DNA of 34,816 nucleotides from Candidatus Obscuribacterales bacterium (GTDB lineage Bacteria; Cyanobacteriota; Vampirovibrionia; Obscuribacterales; Obscuribacteraceae): assembly GCA_019745505.1 (NCBI GenBank), contig JAIETE010000274.1:1-34816 (forward strand). Direction: 5' to 3'. Numbering within the stretch: the stretch's first letter is position 1; every line of letters starts with the position of its first letter. Of this stretch, positions 22,860-31,646 are shown piece by piece. The position numbers and the translations under genes are program-made. Below the pieces are notes generated by a model, which saw only the letters and a list, made by a program, of their open reading frames with translations, was not told the DNA's origin and made no database searches.

Positions 22860-23398
22860 AGAGCGATTTTTCTGAAAAGGAGCTTGAAGAGAAGAGCGGC
22901 AGCAATCTTGTTCTCGTTGCCGTAGATGAAAGCTCGGCGGTTCCGCTGATTGTTGATTTCATCACGCGGCATCAGTGGAATGCCAAAACTGAATTCAAAA
23001 TCTTGCACGTGATTGCACCGATTATGATGGACCATCCTATGGCTAGCTATCCTCTGTTTTTGGAGAGTGTAGAGAAGGATGTGCGCCAGTATGCCGAGAG
23101 CCTTTTGGAAAGAGTGAAGAAAGAGATACAACCCAAACTTGCGGCTCACAGAATTGAAACCGAAGTGATGAATGGCTTACCCGCTGAAGTGATTGTAGAC
23201 GAGGCCAAGCGTTTGAAGGCTGAACTGATTGTGGTGGGATCGCACGGACGAACTGGATTTACGCGTTTCTTCCTGGGCAGTGTTTCGGGGGCTGTCGTCT
23301 CTCACGCTCCCTGCAATGTAATGATCATTCGCGTGCCTAAGACTGCAGAGCGTGCCGCTGCGCAAACTAAATCTTCTCTTGAAGCGAATCCGGTCTAA
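22856..23398 (+). CDS. universal stress protein UspA family, single domain
   Basis: A 180-residue Usp with a 16-residue acidic N-terminal extension, the strand NLVLVAVDESSAVPLIVDF, and the intact binding loop G-S-H-G-R-T-G-F-T-R-F-F-L-G-S-V-S. It is translationally coupled to the preceding gene through an ATGA overlap. This suggests that an ATP-binding Usp and the degenerate tandem Usp are made together, perhaps as partners. Its stop TAA (23396-23398) overlaps the stop of the convergent kinase gene, so no terminator lies between them. Confidence 0.94.
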   Translation: MKSDFSEKELEEKSGSNLVLVAVDESSAVPLIVDFITRHQWNAKTEFKILHVIAPIMMDHPMASYPLFLESVEKDVRQYAESLLERVKKEIQPKLAAHRIETEVMNGLPAEVIVDEAKRLKAELIVVGSHGRTGFTRFFLGSVSGAVVSHAPCNVMIIRVPKTAERAAAQTKSSLEANPV

Positions 23399-25020
23399 GT
23401 CTGCTTTGCAGGCTTGGAATTCGGCACCTCGAAGCAGAACGTACTGCCTTGTCCAATAGTGCTCTCGCACCAGATCTTTCCGCCGTGACCTTCGACGATT
23501 TTTCGCGCCAGGTACAGGCCCAGTCCGGTGCTGGCATAGTAACGTCCACTCGAGCCCGCTTGCCAAAAGCGCTGGAAGAGCTTTGACATATTCTCAGGAG
23601 GGATACCTTTGCCTGTATCTTTTACATGGACCGTGGTGGTGTCATCGTTCTGAGACATGCTCACCGTCACGGTTCCTGCCGGCGGAGTAAATTTGAGAGA
23701 GTTGTCGATCAGATTTTGAACGACTCGCCTAATTTCTTCCTGATCGCAATCAACAGGTCTTGCGTCCACAGGCAGAAGAGCTCGCAGTTGAACTCTTCTT
23801 TCTTGCGCCAGAGGCATGATTTCTGTGACCAGTTGAGTTATTGTGCCGGCCAGATTGCACTCTTTTATGTCCATCTCTTTGACTCCACTGTCAAAGCGAT
23901 ACACATCGAGAAGCGTTTGCACGAGCCCATACAAGGTCGTATTGCTGTGAAGTATCGTTTCTAAAATTTCTCTCTGCTCGCTTCGCAATTCTCCGAAGTC
24001 TCCGTCCAGCAAGAGCTTGATCGCTCTGTTCGTGGCGGATACGGGTGTCTTGAGGTCATGAGTCAATGTTGCTACAAAATCTTCTCTCTGCTGCTGCAAC
24101 ATCACTCGATCCGTGGCATTGGAAAACATTGCCACCGTGCCGCTGGTGCTTCCGTCCCCTCTTTTAACCGGCCAGATTGCCCAGTCCCAGTATGTAGTCT
24201 CTATAGTCTTGTCCTTTGAAAAATTCAGGGCATCTGCTGAGACTTGACTGGGATTTCCTGTTTCTTTGCACGCTTCGAAGGGCTCCTTAGACAATAGTGG
24301 TGCCAGCTCGAAAAGCGACTTACCGAGAACATCCGTTGTGTTCGATAAGGAGAGCAGTTGCGTAAACTCTTCGTTGCACTCGACGCATGTGAACGAATCA
24401 TCCAGGCTCACAATTCCTATGGGAGCGCTTTCGAGTATATTCTTCGTGACGCGCTTTTCTGTCTCGAGTTCTTGGATGGCATCACGATGCTTAATGATGG
24501 CAAGCTCTTTCGAGCCGATATAGCTTTCGATTGCCAGTCCCATGTCGAAGAAAATCAGTTTCATCAGTGTCCTGGCCACATCCACCGATTGTGCCGATTC
24601 ATCGTGCTGTTCGGCAAAAACCAGAGGCAATAGCCAGGCTACTGCTCTGTTGTAGGCCCCGATATACCACTTGGGGTCGAGTTGAATACGGTGGTGGGTT
24701 GAGCCGACCCGCAATCTGTCGGCAACATAATTGGCATCGTATATGCCTTGCGCCAGCCTGAGGAAATATTGTTTTTGCGCTGCTTTGGCGCGTTCCATAA
24801 CCTGGGGAGTTGGAAAAAACGTGCGTGTTTCCTCGAAATTGAGAAAGTGTTCGTACATGCTGTCCATCAACTCATCGACATGCTTTTCGAGCAAAGCGTC
24901 GATAATTTGGATTTCAGAATCTTTGATGCTTTCAAACTCCAACCATTTTTGGCGCAGTTTGATCTCGTTGATGCTCAGATCTGACAACTGGGAGGCACCC
25001 TCCAGGTCTGACGTATTCAT
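23395..25020 (-). CDS. globin-coupled PAS sensor histidine kinase
   Basis: Cytoplasmic two-component kinase of 541 residues. Residues about 10-175 form a globin-coupled sensor (protoglobin) domain, with the haem-contact segment VGSTHHRIQLDPKWYIGAYNRAVAWLLP and proximal histidine most likely H109. A coiled linker follows, then a PAS domain (NILESAPIGIVSLDDSFTCVECNEEF, about 200-310). The HisKA domain has phospho-acceptor H321 in VATLTHDLKTPVSATNRAI. The ATPase domain has N box VVQNLIDNSLKFT, G1 VKDTGKGIPPENM and G2 STGLGLYLARKIV. It probably senses O2, NO or CO through haem. GAGAG six bases upstream supports the ATG at 25020. A response regulator gene lies divergently 131 bp away and is its likely partner. 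Confidence 0.95.
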   Translation of the reverse strand: MNTSDLEGASQLSDLSINEIKLRQKWLEFESIKDSEIQIIDALLEKHVDELMDSMYEHFLNFEETRTFFPTPQVMERAKAAQKQYFLRLAQGIYDANYVADRLRVGSTHHRIQLDPKWYIGAYNRAVAWLLPLVFAEQHDESAQSVDVARTLMKLIFFDMGLAIESYIGSKELAIIKHRDAIQELETEKRVTKNILESAPIGIVSLDDSFTCVECNEEFTQLLSLSNTTDVLGKSLFELAPLLSKEPFEACKETGNPSQVSADALNFSKDKTIETTYWDWAIWPVKRGDGSTSGTVAMFSNATDRVMLQQQREDFVATLTHDLKTPVSATNRAIKLLLDGDFGELRSEQREILETILHSNTTLYGLVQTLLDVYRFDSGVKEMDIKECNLAGTITQLVTEIMPLAQERRVQLRALLPVDARPVDCDQEEIRRVVQNLIDNSLKFTPPAGTVTVSMSQNDDTTTVHVKDTGKGIPPENMSKLFQRFWQAGSSGRYYASTGLGLYLARKIVEGHGGKIWCESTIGQGSTFCFEVPNSKPAKQT

Positions 25021-25151
25021 AATGGCTCTCAAATTCTCGTAGTTTACGCCGCGGTAACCTTGTATCTAAGTGGCAATACGCATGTAGTCAAGATGCCGTG
25101 CGATTGATTTGGAGAGTATATATAATTAGTTGAGGTTTTGGAATTGAGATT
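25021..25151. promoter_or_regulatory. Divergent promoter region of the globin kinase / response regulator pair
   Basis: The 131-bp spacer separates the two divergent start codons. On the plus strand a perfect TATAAT (25121-25126) stands 25 bp before the regulator ATG. No convincing -35 hexamer lies 16-18 bp upstream of it, so activator dependence is possible. The minus-strand boxes were not identified. Confidence 0.5.
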
Positions 25152-25910
25152 ATGACAGAAGAAAATCAATCATCAAGTTCACCTATACGGATTCTTTTGG
25201 TCGAAGATCACGCTCTTACACGAGTGGGAATCAAGACGGTTCTTAAGAGAGAACCCGATCTGGATGTGGTAGGTGAAGCCTCGAACGGCGAGGAAGCCAT
25301 TGCTCAAGCCGAAGCTCTAAAGCCGGATGTGATCTTGATGGATGTTGGAATGCCTGTTCTGGATGGGATTCAAGCGTCCAAGAAAATTATCGATAGCGGC
25401 AGCCCAGCAAAGATAATCATGCTGACGCAACATGACAACGAGCAGGACATTTTAGCTTCTCTTGCTGCGGGCGCATCCGGATACTGTCTCAAAGATGTGG
25501 AGTCCGCTCGTCTCTACATGGCTATTCGTACGGTTCACGCCGGCGATGCCTGGTTGGACTCCTCAATCGCCGGCAAGGTGCTTAAGCTGTATTCCAAGAA
25601 CGTTACGCCTTCAGCGGTTGCAGAACAGCCTGGAGCGCCGGCCGCTCAGGAGAAGGCCGCTCAAGAGTCAGGGCATACCCCTGCGCCGAAAGCATTTGAG
25701 CCGGATCGTCCCTATGCTGAGCCTCTTTCCCCTCGCGAGCTAGAGGTTCTGGGGCTGATTGTCGAGGGGCTTTCGAATCAGCAGATTTCTGACAGATTGA
25801 TAATTTCTCTGCCTACGACAAAGACGCACGTCCGCAACATACTCAACAAGTTAGCCGTAGATGATCGAACTCAAGCGGCGGTGCATGCCATGCGCCGAGG
25901 GATTGTCTAG
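25152..25910 (+). CDS. NarL/FixJ-family response regulator with long Ala/Pro linker
   Basis: A 252-residue transcription regulator. The receiver domain has RILLVEDHALTRVG, the phospho-acceptor D64 in DVILMDVGMPVLDG, IMLTQHD and GYCLKDVE. A flexible linker of about 45 residues, rich in Ala, Pro, Glu and Gln (about 148-190), is longer than is typical. The LuxR helix-turn-helix is LSPRELEVLGLIVEGLSNQQISDRL through TTKTHVRNILNKLAVDDRTQAAVHAMRRG. The gene is divergent from the globin-PAS kinase and is most likely its cognate regulator, so it could couple oxygen or NO to the surrounding UspA genes (inference). Confidence 0.95.
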   Translation: MTEENQSSSSPIRILLVEDHALTRVGIKTVLKREPDLDVVGEASNGEEAIAQAEALKPDVILMDVGMPVLDGIQASKKIIDSGSPAKIIMLTQHDNEQDILASLAAGASGYCLKDVESARLYMAIRTVHAGDAWLDSSIAGKVLKLYSKNVTPSAVAEQPGAPAAQEKAAQESGHTPAPKAFEPDRPYAEPLSPRELEVLGLIVEGLSNQQISDRLIISLPTTKTHVRNILNKLAVDDRTQAAVHAMRRGIV

Positions 25911-25959
25911 GCTCAGCTTCGTAATCGATGGGTGAGCCGGTCGATTTTGCCAAGGACGC

Positions 25960-26175
25960 TCAATTTATAGAATCGCTACTCAATTGTTTTTCTGCTTCAA
26001 GCCAGTCTTGAAGGTCGAATCCGTGCACGCAACCGCGATTCTCGAAAAGCTTGTGGGCTCTTTCGGAAATTAGCTCAAGGCGCACCGGTGTTGCATGAAC
26101 AACATCATGAGGAGAATTCTTCTTCTTTTCCTTCTCATCTTTGATTTCTTTGGTTTTGTCTTTGGTTCCGGTCAT
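25960..26175 (-). CDS. DUF2934 family small protein
   Basis: A 71-residue protein with a lysine/glutamate-rich leader (MTGTKDKTKEIKDEKEKKK). The DUF2934 signature follows: ISERAHKLFENRGCVHGFDLQDWLEAEKQL. The family has no firmly known function and is common in soil and aquatic bacteria. GGAGG stands eight bases before the ATG. It converges on the response regulator gene (49-bp gap) and is divergent from PEP synthase. Confidence 0.88.
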   Translation of the reverse strand: MTGTKDKTKEIKDEKEKKKNSPHDVVHATPVRLELISERAHKLFENRGCVHGFDLQDWLEAEKQLSSDSIN

Positions 26176-26352
26176 TTTCTAGACCTCCTGCCCATATTTG
26201 CAAGTCCGCCTGAGCAAAACAGTAAAACTTCCAGGCTCTATCTTCATCGATCTTAAGTATGGTGCTGATCCCGGAAAGACACACCAAAGAATGATGTTTT
26301 CAGAGTCCCTTTTGTTTCAAACTGACAGGAGATACTTCAGGAGCGCACGCCC

Positions 26353-28761
26353 ATGAATAGTTGCATTAAGTGGTTCGACGAGATTTCTCTCAAAGACTTG
26401 CCTCTTGTCGGGGGTAAAAACGCATCTCTGGGTGAATTGACCAGGCAACTCAAGTCTTGCGGTGTTCGTGTTCCGCAAGGGTTTGCCGTGACTGTAGACG
26501 CATATGAAGCGATTCTGGACTCCGGCTCTGTTCGTGAGAATCTGGAGCAATTATTTTCTTGCTCTGAAGCCGAAGATGCATCCCGGTTGACGCACCTGGC
26601 TCGCTCAGCGCGGGCCATAATCAAGGACGCGGGTCTGCCTCAATCAGTGAGGAAAGAAATACTGTCCGCTTACCACAAGCTCTCCTTGACATATGGCGCG
26701 GATGCAACGGACGTCGCCATAAGATCAAGCGCAACGGCAGAAGATCTGCCCGATGCCTCTTTTGCAGGGCAGCAGGAATCTTTTTTGAATATACAGGGTG
26801 AGTCCGCCGTCCTTGAAGCTTGTCTGAATTGTTTTGCTTCCTTGTTTACGGAAAGAGCGATTAGTTATCGAAGAGACAAAGGTTTCGAGCAGCTAAGCGT
26901 GCGTCTTTCGGTGGCCGTTCAGAAAATGGTTCGCTCGGATCTGGCCAGCTCGGGAGTGCTTTTTACCCTTGATACTGAAAGTGGATTCCGTGACAGCATT
27001 TTGATCACGTCATCATATGGTTTAGGAGAGAACATAGTCTCGGGGCGGGTTGACCCGGACGAGTTTCTCGTCTTCAAACCTACGCTTCGCTCAGGGCATA
27101 AACCAATTCTTCGTCGAAAGGTCGGCGCGAAGCAACAGAGGCTTATTTATGCAACGCATGGAAGCAAAACTACAAACAATATCAATGTGCCGGACGAAGA
27201 GAAAGCCAAGCTGAGCCTCAGCGATGAGGAGGTAATTCTTCTGGCGAATTGGGCATTGTCCATAGAAGATCATTACAGCTCCATTCACGGCAAAGACACG
27301 GCAATGGACATTGAATGGGCGAAAGACGGCCGGGATGGTCAGCTCTATATCGTGCAAGCAAGACCGGAAACCGTTTTTTCGATAAAACATTCCAAAACAC
27401 TGAGCAACTATTCTCTCGATGAGAAAGGCGATTTATTGCTGGAGGGACGAGCAATTGGCGAGCGCATTGGCTCTGGCCCCGTGCGTTTGATTCGCAGCAA
27501 GGACGAGCTGGGCGATTTTCAGCCTGGTGAAATATTGGTAGCCGATATGACAGATCCGGACTGGGAACCGGTAATGAAGCGCGCTTCGGCGATTATCACA
27601 AACAGAGGTGGAAGAACCTGCCATGCGGCGATTGTCAGCAGAGAATTGGGCGTTCCTTGCGTAGTCGGAACCCACAGCGCCACTGATGTATTGCAAGCTC
27701 ATGAAGCAGTCACGGTTTGCTGCGCAGAGGGGGCGCAGGGTAAGGTCTACAAAGGCTTGCTGAAATACTCGTGCCAGGAAATTTCAGTCGATGATCTGCC
27801 GCAAACAAGTACAAAGATCCTGATAAATGTCGGTGAGCCGGACCAAGCGTTTTCTCTTTCGCAATTACCGGTAGAAGGGGTCGGATTGGCTCGCGTCGAA
27901 TTCATTATCGCCAACGAGCTGAAAATTCATCCTCTGGCTCTTACTCGTTTCGATTCACTGGTCGATGAAAAAGCTATTCAACAAATTTCTCAACTGACGA
28001 AGCACTATGCTGATAAGAGCGAGTACTTCGTAGATAAATTAGCTGAAGGTGTAAGCATCATTGCCGCAGCATTTTATCCCAGACAGGTGATCGTCAGGCT
28101 TTCCGATTTCAAAACGAATGAATATGCCAATCTGATTGGCGGCAAACAATTCGAGCCGAAAGAAGACAATCCCATGATTGGCTTCAGGGGCGCCAGCAGA
28201 TATTACAGCGAGAATTACAAAGACGGATTCGCTCTGGAGTGTCGCGCGTTAAAGACAGTGCGTGACGAAATGGGTCTGACCAATGTAAAAGTAATGGTTC
28301 CATTCTGTCGAACGGTGGAAGAAGGAAGAAATGTTCTTTCTGAAATGTCGGCAAACGGATTGAACCGCGGCGAAAACGGTCTGGAAGTATATGTGATGTG
28401 TGAGATACCGGCCAACGTTATCCTGGCTGATGCCTTCTCGGAAATTTTTGACGGATTTTCGATAGGTTCTAATGATTTGACCCAACTTGTTTTGGGAATT
28501 GACCGAGATTCCGAGTGTGTCGCTAGTTTATTCGATGAGCGAAACGCGGCTGTAAAACGCATGATTGAAATGGCTATTCGAGAAGCAAAAAAAGCGGGAC
28601 GGAAAATCGGTATTTGCGGACAGGCACCCAGTGACTATCCGGAATTCGCGCAATTTCTCGTTGAAAAAGGCATCGACAGCATATCGCTCAATCCTGATGC
28701 AGTTTTGAAAACTATTCCGATAATTGCTCGTGCAGAGAGGGTGGCAATTGCAAATGTTTGA
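26353..28761 (+). CDS. ppsA: phosphoenolpyruvate synthase
   Basis: Converts pyruvate, ATP and water to PEP, AMP and phosphate for gluconeogenesis; cytoplasmic. At 802 residues it has full family length. The N-terminal ATP-grasp (PPDK_N) domain starts KDLPLVGGKNASLGEL and includes IRSSATAEDLPDASFAGQQESFLN and VDPDEF. The swivelling phosphohistidine domain has H424 in NRGGRTCHAAIVSRELG, close to the E. coli position. The C-terminal PEP/pyruvate barrel has GVGLARVEFI, NPMIGFRGASRY, EIPANVILAD, FSIGSNDLTQL and the catalytic cysteine in IGICGQAPSD. AGGAG lies about nine bases before the ATG. It is a single gene in a stress-protein neighbourhood; PEP synthases also occur beside UspA genes in dormancy-type clusters. 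Confidence 0.96.
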   Translation: MNSCIKWFDEISLKDLPLVGGKNASLGELTRQLKSCGVRVPQGFAVTVDAYEAILDSGSVRENLEQLFSCSEAEDASRLTHLARSARAIIKDAGLPQSVRKEILSAYHKLSLTYGADATDVAIRSSATAEDLPDASFAGQQESFLNIQGESAVLEACLNCFASLFTERAISYRRDKGFEQLSVRLSVAVQKMVRSDLASSGVLFTLDTESGFRDSILITSSYGLGENIVSGRVDPDEFLVFKPTLRSGHKPILRRKVGAKQQRLIYATHGSKTTNNINVPDEEKAKLSLSDEEVILLANWALSIEDHYSSIHGKDTAMDIEWAKDGRDGQLYIVQARPETVFSIKHSKTLSNYSLDEKGDLLLEGRAIGERIGSGPVRLIRSKDELGDFQPGEILVADMTDPDWEPVMKRASAIITNRGGRTCHAAIVSRELGVPCVVGTHSATDVLQAHEAVTVCCAEGAQGKVYKGLLKYSCQEISVDDLPQTSTKILINVGEPDQAFSLSQLPVEGVGLARVEFIIANELKIHPLALTRFDSLVDEKAIQQISQLTKHYADKSEYFVDKLAEGVSIIAAAFYPRQVIVRLSDFKTNEYANLIGGKQFEPKEDNPMIGFRGASRYYSENYKDGFALECRALKTVRDEMGLTNVKVMVPFCRTVEEGRNVLSEMSANGLNRGENGLEVYVMCEIPANVILADAFSEIFDGFSIGSNDLTQLVLGIDRDSECVASLFDERNAAVKRMIEMAIREAKKAGRKIGICGQAPSDYPEFAQFLVEKGIDSISLNPDAVLKTIPIIARAERVAIANV

Positions 28762-28863
28762 TAGGTTGCTTTTGAATCATCCATTGTAAGGATGCCCGAC
28801 TCATTTTGCCTTTGTACTGTGATATAAGCAGCCCGCGTCTTGTGGCAGTGAGAGGGAAAAGAA

Positions 28864-29622
28864 ATGTCACGCTTATTTATTGCACTACTACTTGCAGGAC
28901 AGATTCTTTTTTCTGGCGGTCTTGCCTGTTCTGCTTTTGTTCCTTCTAGCCAGCACAATTGGGCGGCTATATATGAAGCGGCAGGAAATGCCTTGGACAA
29001 AAACGATCAGGCCTACGCCGAGCTGATGATACGTTCTGGCATGACCGCTACAGGCGGCAATGGATATAGAAGTATCTTGATGTTCGAAATGTTGGCAGAA
29101 CTATATGAAAAACAGCAGAAGTTTGCCCAGGAAGAAGGTGTGCTTCGTGCCATGGTTGCGCAAATGGAGCGTGTCAGTTTTCCGCCGAATGTTTTGGCAG
29201 CAGCGTATTTGAAAGTGGGAGAAGTCAATTATCTTCTCAATGACTTTTCCGCCTCTGCCGAATACGCCGTGCGCGCGATTCCCGTCCTGGTGCTTTGCTA
29301 TGGCCCGGATTCGCCCCATGTTGCAGTGGCGTTAAACAATTTGGCATCGGCCGAATGCAGTCAAATGAAGTTGATTGAATCTCATAGACATTTTTGCCAG
29401 GCAATGGACATAGCAAAGAGATCCGTGGGGCAGAAGAGTGAGCTGTATGGCATGACGGCTTTGAATCTTGGCTTTGTATGCAAGGAATTAGGCAACGTCA
29501 AAGAATCTTCTGCGTGGTACAAGCGAGCATCGAGAGCTCTCTCGTTTGCCAAGGGCGCTCAGAGCCCGGCAGCCATGGAAGCCGCACGCCAATTTTCGAT
29601 GTCGAGTAAAAAAACTCACTAG
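28864..29622 (+). CDS. exported tetratricopeptide-repeat protein
   Basis: A 252-residue protein with an N-terminal signal sequence (MSRLFIALLLAGQILFSGGLACSA). The segment GGLAC is lipobox-like, but the -3 position is not typical, so signal peptidase I cleavage after CSA is equally possible. TPR units follow: FEMLAELYEKQQKFAQEEGVLRAM, AAAYLKVGEVNYLLNDFSASAEYAVRAI, VALNNLASAECSQMKLIESHRHFCQAM and TALNLGFVCKELGNVKESSAWYKRA. It likely acts as a periplasmic scaffold. Its stop shares the palindrome CTAG with the stop of the convergent phosphoribosyltransferase gene. Confidence 0.87.
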   Translation: MSRLFIALLLAGQILFSGGLACSAFVPSSQHNWAAIYEAAGNALDKNDQAYAELMIRSGMTATGGNGYRSILMFEMLAELYEKQQKFAQEEGVLRAMVAQMERVSFPPNVLAAAYLKVGEVNYLLNDFSASAEYAVRAIPVLVLCYGPDSPHVAVALNNLASAECSQMKLIESHRHFCQAMDIAKRSVGQKSELYGMTALNLGFVCKELGNVKESSAWYKRASRALSFAKGAQSPAAMEAARQFSMSSKKTH

Positions 29623-30317
29623 CCGACAGACTTGAGATCTTTCGGGCAATCGTCCAAACCTATCGATTCGGCTAATTCTCGCACGACCTCTTCATCGCTG
29701 GTGGGAGTGAAGTCTCTGTAGAATTGACCGACAGATTCGAATACTTCCGGTATTTGCAATGCGATGACAGCAGTGCAATGCTGACTGAGCAGACTGTAGC
29801 TCTCTCTGCTGGCGACCGGTATCGCCAGGATTACTCTCATTGCCCCTCTTTGTTTGACTGCTTCTATTGCTGCAAGAGCAGTCATTCCAGTTGCCAGTCC
29901 ATCGTCGACGATGATTGCGATTTTCTTTGCAAGAGGCGTTCTGTATCTGCGCGCCGATCGGTAGAATTCGTCCTCGCGCTTCTGTACGCTGGCGAGTAGA
30001 AGCCGCTTTTGGCGATCGATATACTCATTCCACTCGGAAGATTGCGGAATTGCGGGATTGAGAACCACTATTCCACCAGTGCAAACAGCACCGATTGCAT
30101 ACTCCGGTTCGTTCGGAAAAGGCAGTTTTTTGGCGACGATTACTTCTAGTGGACAAGCAAGTCGGCGCGAGACTTCAAGCGCGACCGGAACACCTCCTCG
30201 CGGCAGACCGACTACCACGACATCAGATTTCGGGATTCCTCCGGCGATGCCGGCGAGGTAATGCTCTACTTCCAGTGCAAGCTTTCTTCCTGCGTCAATT
30301 CTATTTGCAAACAACAT
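29619..30317 (-). CDS. phosphoribosyltransferase family protein
   Basis: A 232-residue type I phosphoribosyltransferase-fold protein. It has the PRPP-binding motif IAIIVDDGLATGMTALAAIEA and the upstream VVVGLPRGGVPVALEVSRRL loop. Such proteins are often fused to a dienelactone-hydrolase-like domain, or sit in UspA-rich hypoxia regulons, where their substrate is undefined. Here the hydrolase is a separate gene at 895-1581. GAGG precedes the ATG. It follows the tandem UspA gene with a 48-bp gap on the same strand, so the two are probably cotranscribed. Confidence 0.92.
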   Translation of the reverse strand: MLFANRIDAGRKLALEVEHYLAGIAGGIPKSDVVVVGLPRGGVPVALEVSRRLACPLEVIVAKKLPFPNEPEYAIGAVCTGGIVVLNPAIPQSSEWNEYIDRQKRLLLASVQKREDEFYRSARRYRTPLAKKIAIIVDDGLATGMTALAAIEAVKQRGAMRVILAIPVASRESYSLLSQHCTAVIALQIPEVFESVGQFYRDFTPTSDEEVVRELAESIGLDDCPKDLKSVG

Positions 30318-30365
30318 ATCAACCTCACATGACTCCGGCGGAGCCTCTACGAAAGGGCATGTTAT

Positions 30366-31325
30366 TTATTTCTTGCCTGCCGAAAGTTGTTGTGTCTCTT
30401 TATTTTCTGTCAAATCAAAAGCGTTATTGTCTTCGGGCCAGAGCAGCAAGCATGGCAGAACCAGAGAGCGTATGAATGACTCCGGATGCAAACCGAAAAC
30501 AGTAATGCGTTCGTGCGCCAGTCCTCTGGTAGGCAGTACGAAAAGAGCGTCCTGTCTTATCTCTATGGGTTGACCCATATCTTTGCCGTGAAAGAGATCG
30601 TTTCTTTCAGTAGCCGCTCGTCCACCGTAATAGTCGAATTCGATATTCAATTCTTTTGCTTCAGGCAATGCTTCGAGCAAGTCACTCTTAAGCTGTTCTG
30701 GTTTTTCTTCTCGCGTGCCTGTTCCCCAGAATTCAAGGGTCGGCTTTAATGCCAATAGTTTTGCAAGCTGCAAGGAGGCTCTTATATACGAGTAATTGAT
30801 ATGGTCAATCTCGGAGACAATCGTCAATGATTCCCAGCTCAATGGTTTTGATTGAACGATAAGAATTGGTGTTGTTGAATTGTGCGAGATGCCTTCGGCA
30901 ACCGAATAGCGGATGTAGTGGCTGCGCTCTTGCTCAATTGATTCTACGCCTGACGGTTGATGACCAATCACGAGCAAATCGTATTCTTTAGCGTCTTTGC
31001 AAAGAATCGAGACGGGGTTTCCTTCCTTGATAAGGCATTCTCCCTTGACGTTTTCCCCGGCTGCCAATGCTTCATATTCTGCCGAAAGTTTGTTGGCCAG
31101 AGACTGCAATTGGGTGACGATTGTTTCATATATTGCCAGGGAAGGACCACTACCGATAAAGCCGGGCTTATCGTGGCGAAGCAGCTCCCATATGGTTCTC
31201 GAGTCAACAATGTGCTCCGCTGTTACCTTAGCCTTTAATTTGCCGGCAATTTTCCAGGCTATTTCAGCTGCATTACGAGACTGCTCAGAGCCGCTCAGTG
31301 CAACAAGTATTGAATGCTGTGACAT
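30366..31325 (-). CDS. tandem universal stress protein with degenerate nucleotide loops
   Basis: A 319-residue two-domain Usp-like protein, a clear paralogue of the 21879-22859 product. They share HSIL-ALSGSEQSRNAAE, WELLR-D-PGF, the run TIVSEIDH, a WGTG-REE segment, ATER-DLFHG and LPCLLLWPED. Domain 1 ends LLVIGHQPSGVESIEQERSHYIRYSVAEGI, again without the standard G-x2-G-x9-G-S loop, and domain 2 has no loop at all. Conservation of the unusual C-terminal domain between the two copies implies a specific function beyond ATP binding. It is encoded upstream of the phosphoribosyltransferase gene and divergent from another tandem UspA gene. Confidence 0.92.
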   Translation of the reverse strand: MSQHSILVALSGSEQSRNAAEIAWKIAGKLKAKVTAEHIVDSRTIWELLRHDKPGFIGSGPSLAIYETIVTQLQSLANKLSAEYEALAAGENVKGECLIKEGNPVSILCKDAKEYDLLVIGHQPSGVESIEQERSHYIRYSVAEGISHNSTTPILIVQSKPLSWESLTIVSEIDHINYSYIRASLQLAKLLALKPTLEFWGTGTREEKPEQLKSDLLEALPEAKELNIEFDYYGGRAATERNDLFHGKDMGQPIEIRQDALFVLPTRGLAHERITVFGLHPESFIRSLVLPCLLLWPEDNNAFDLTENKETQQLSAGKK

Positions 31326-31646
31326 CTCGTTTCTCTCCGAATAGTATGGTTCTTAAGACAGTCCCTGTTGATATGGTGCGATATGCAGCCTGGACGGACA
31401 TCGACCTGAAAGACTATTGCTGCCTCAATCATGCTTTATCTATTTTGATGCTTGCCTATAGATGAGCCGGCTGGGAAATTAATTGATCTATGGATCATAC
31501 TTAAGGATGATTGCCGAAAACGCTCATTTGCTCTGTTTCCGCCGTTGGTATGTTGCAACATTTTTGGCGTTCGCTTTTACTTGTATTAGTTGCGGCCTGG
31601 CAAGAAGCTCCGGCAAGCAAGCTGCAGTTTGATGAGAGGAAGAACA
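31326..31646. promoter_or_regulatory. Divergent intergenic region between two UspA genes
   Basis: About 321 bp without a gene; it must contain promoters for both flanking UspA genes. A small palindrome TGATC-TATG-GATCA (31484-31497) resembles half-sites of FNR/CRP-type operators, but its spacing does not fit the TTGAT-N4-ATCAA consensus. CATCGACCTGAA near 31398 also occurs near 12107, upstream of a hypothetical gene's stop, probably by chance. Confidence 0.4.

Noticed and set aside
31484..31497. FNR-type operator TGATC-TATG-GATCA
   Set aside because: The spacing does not fit the TTGAT-N4-ATCAA consensus, and a single short palindrome in 320 bp is weak evidence.
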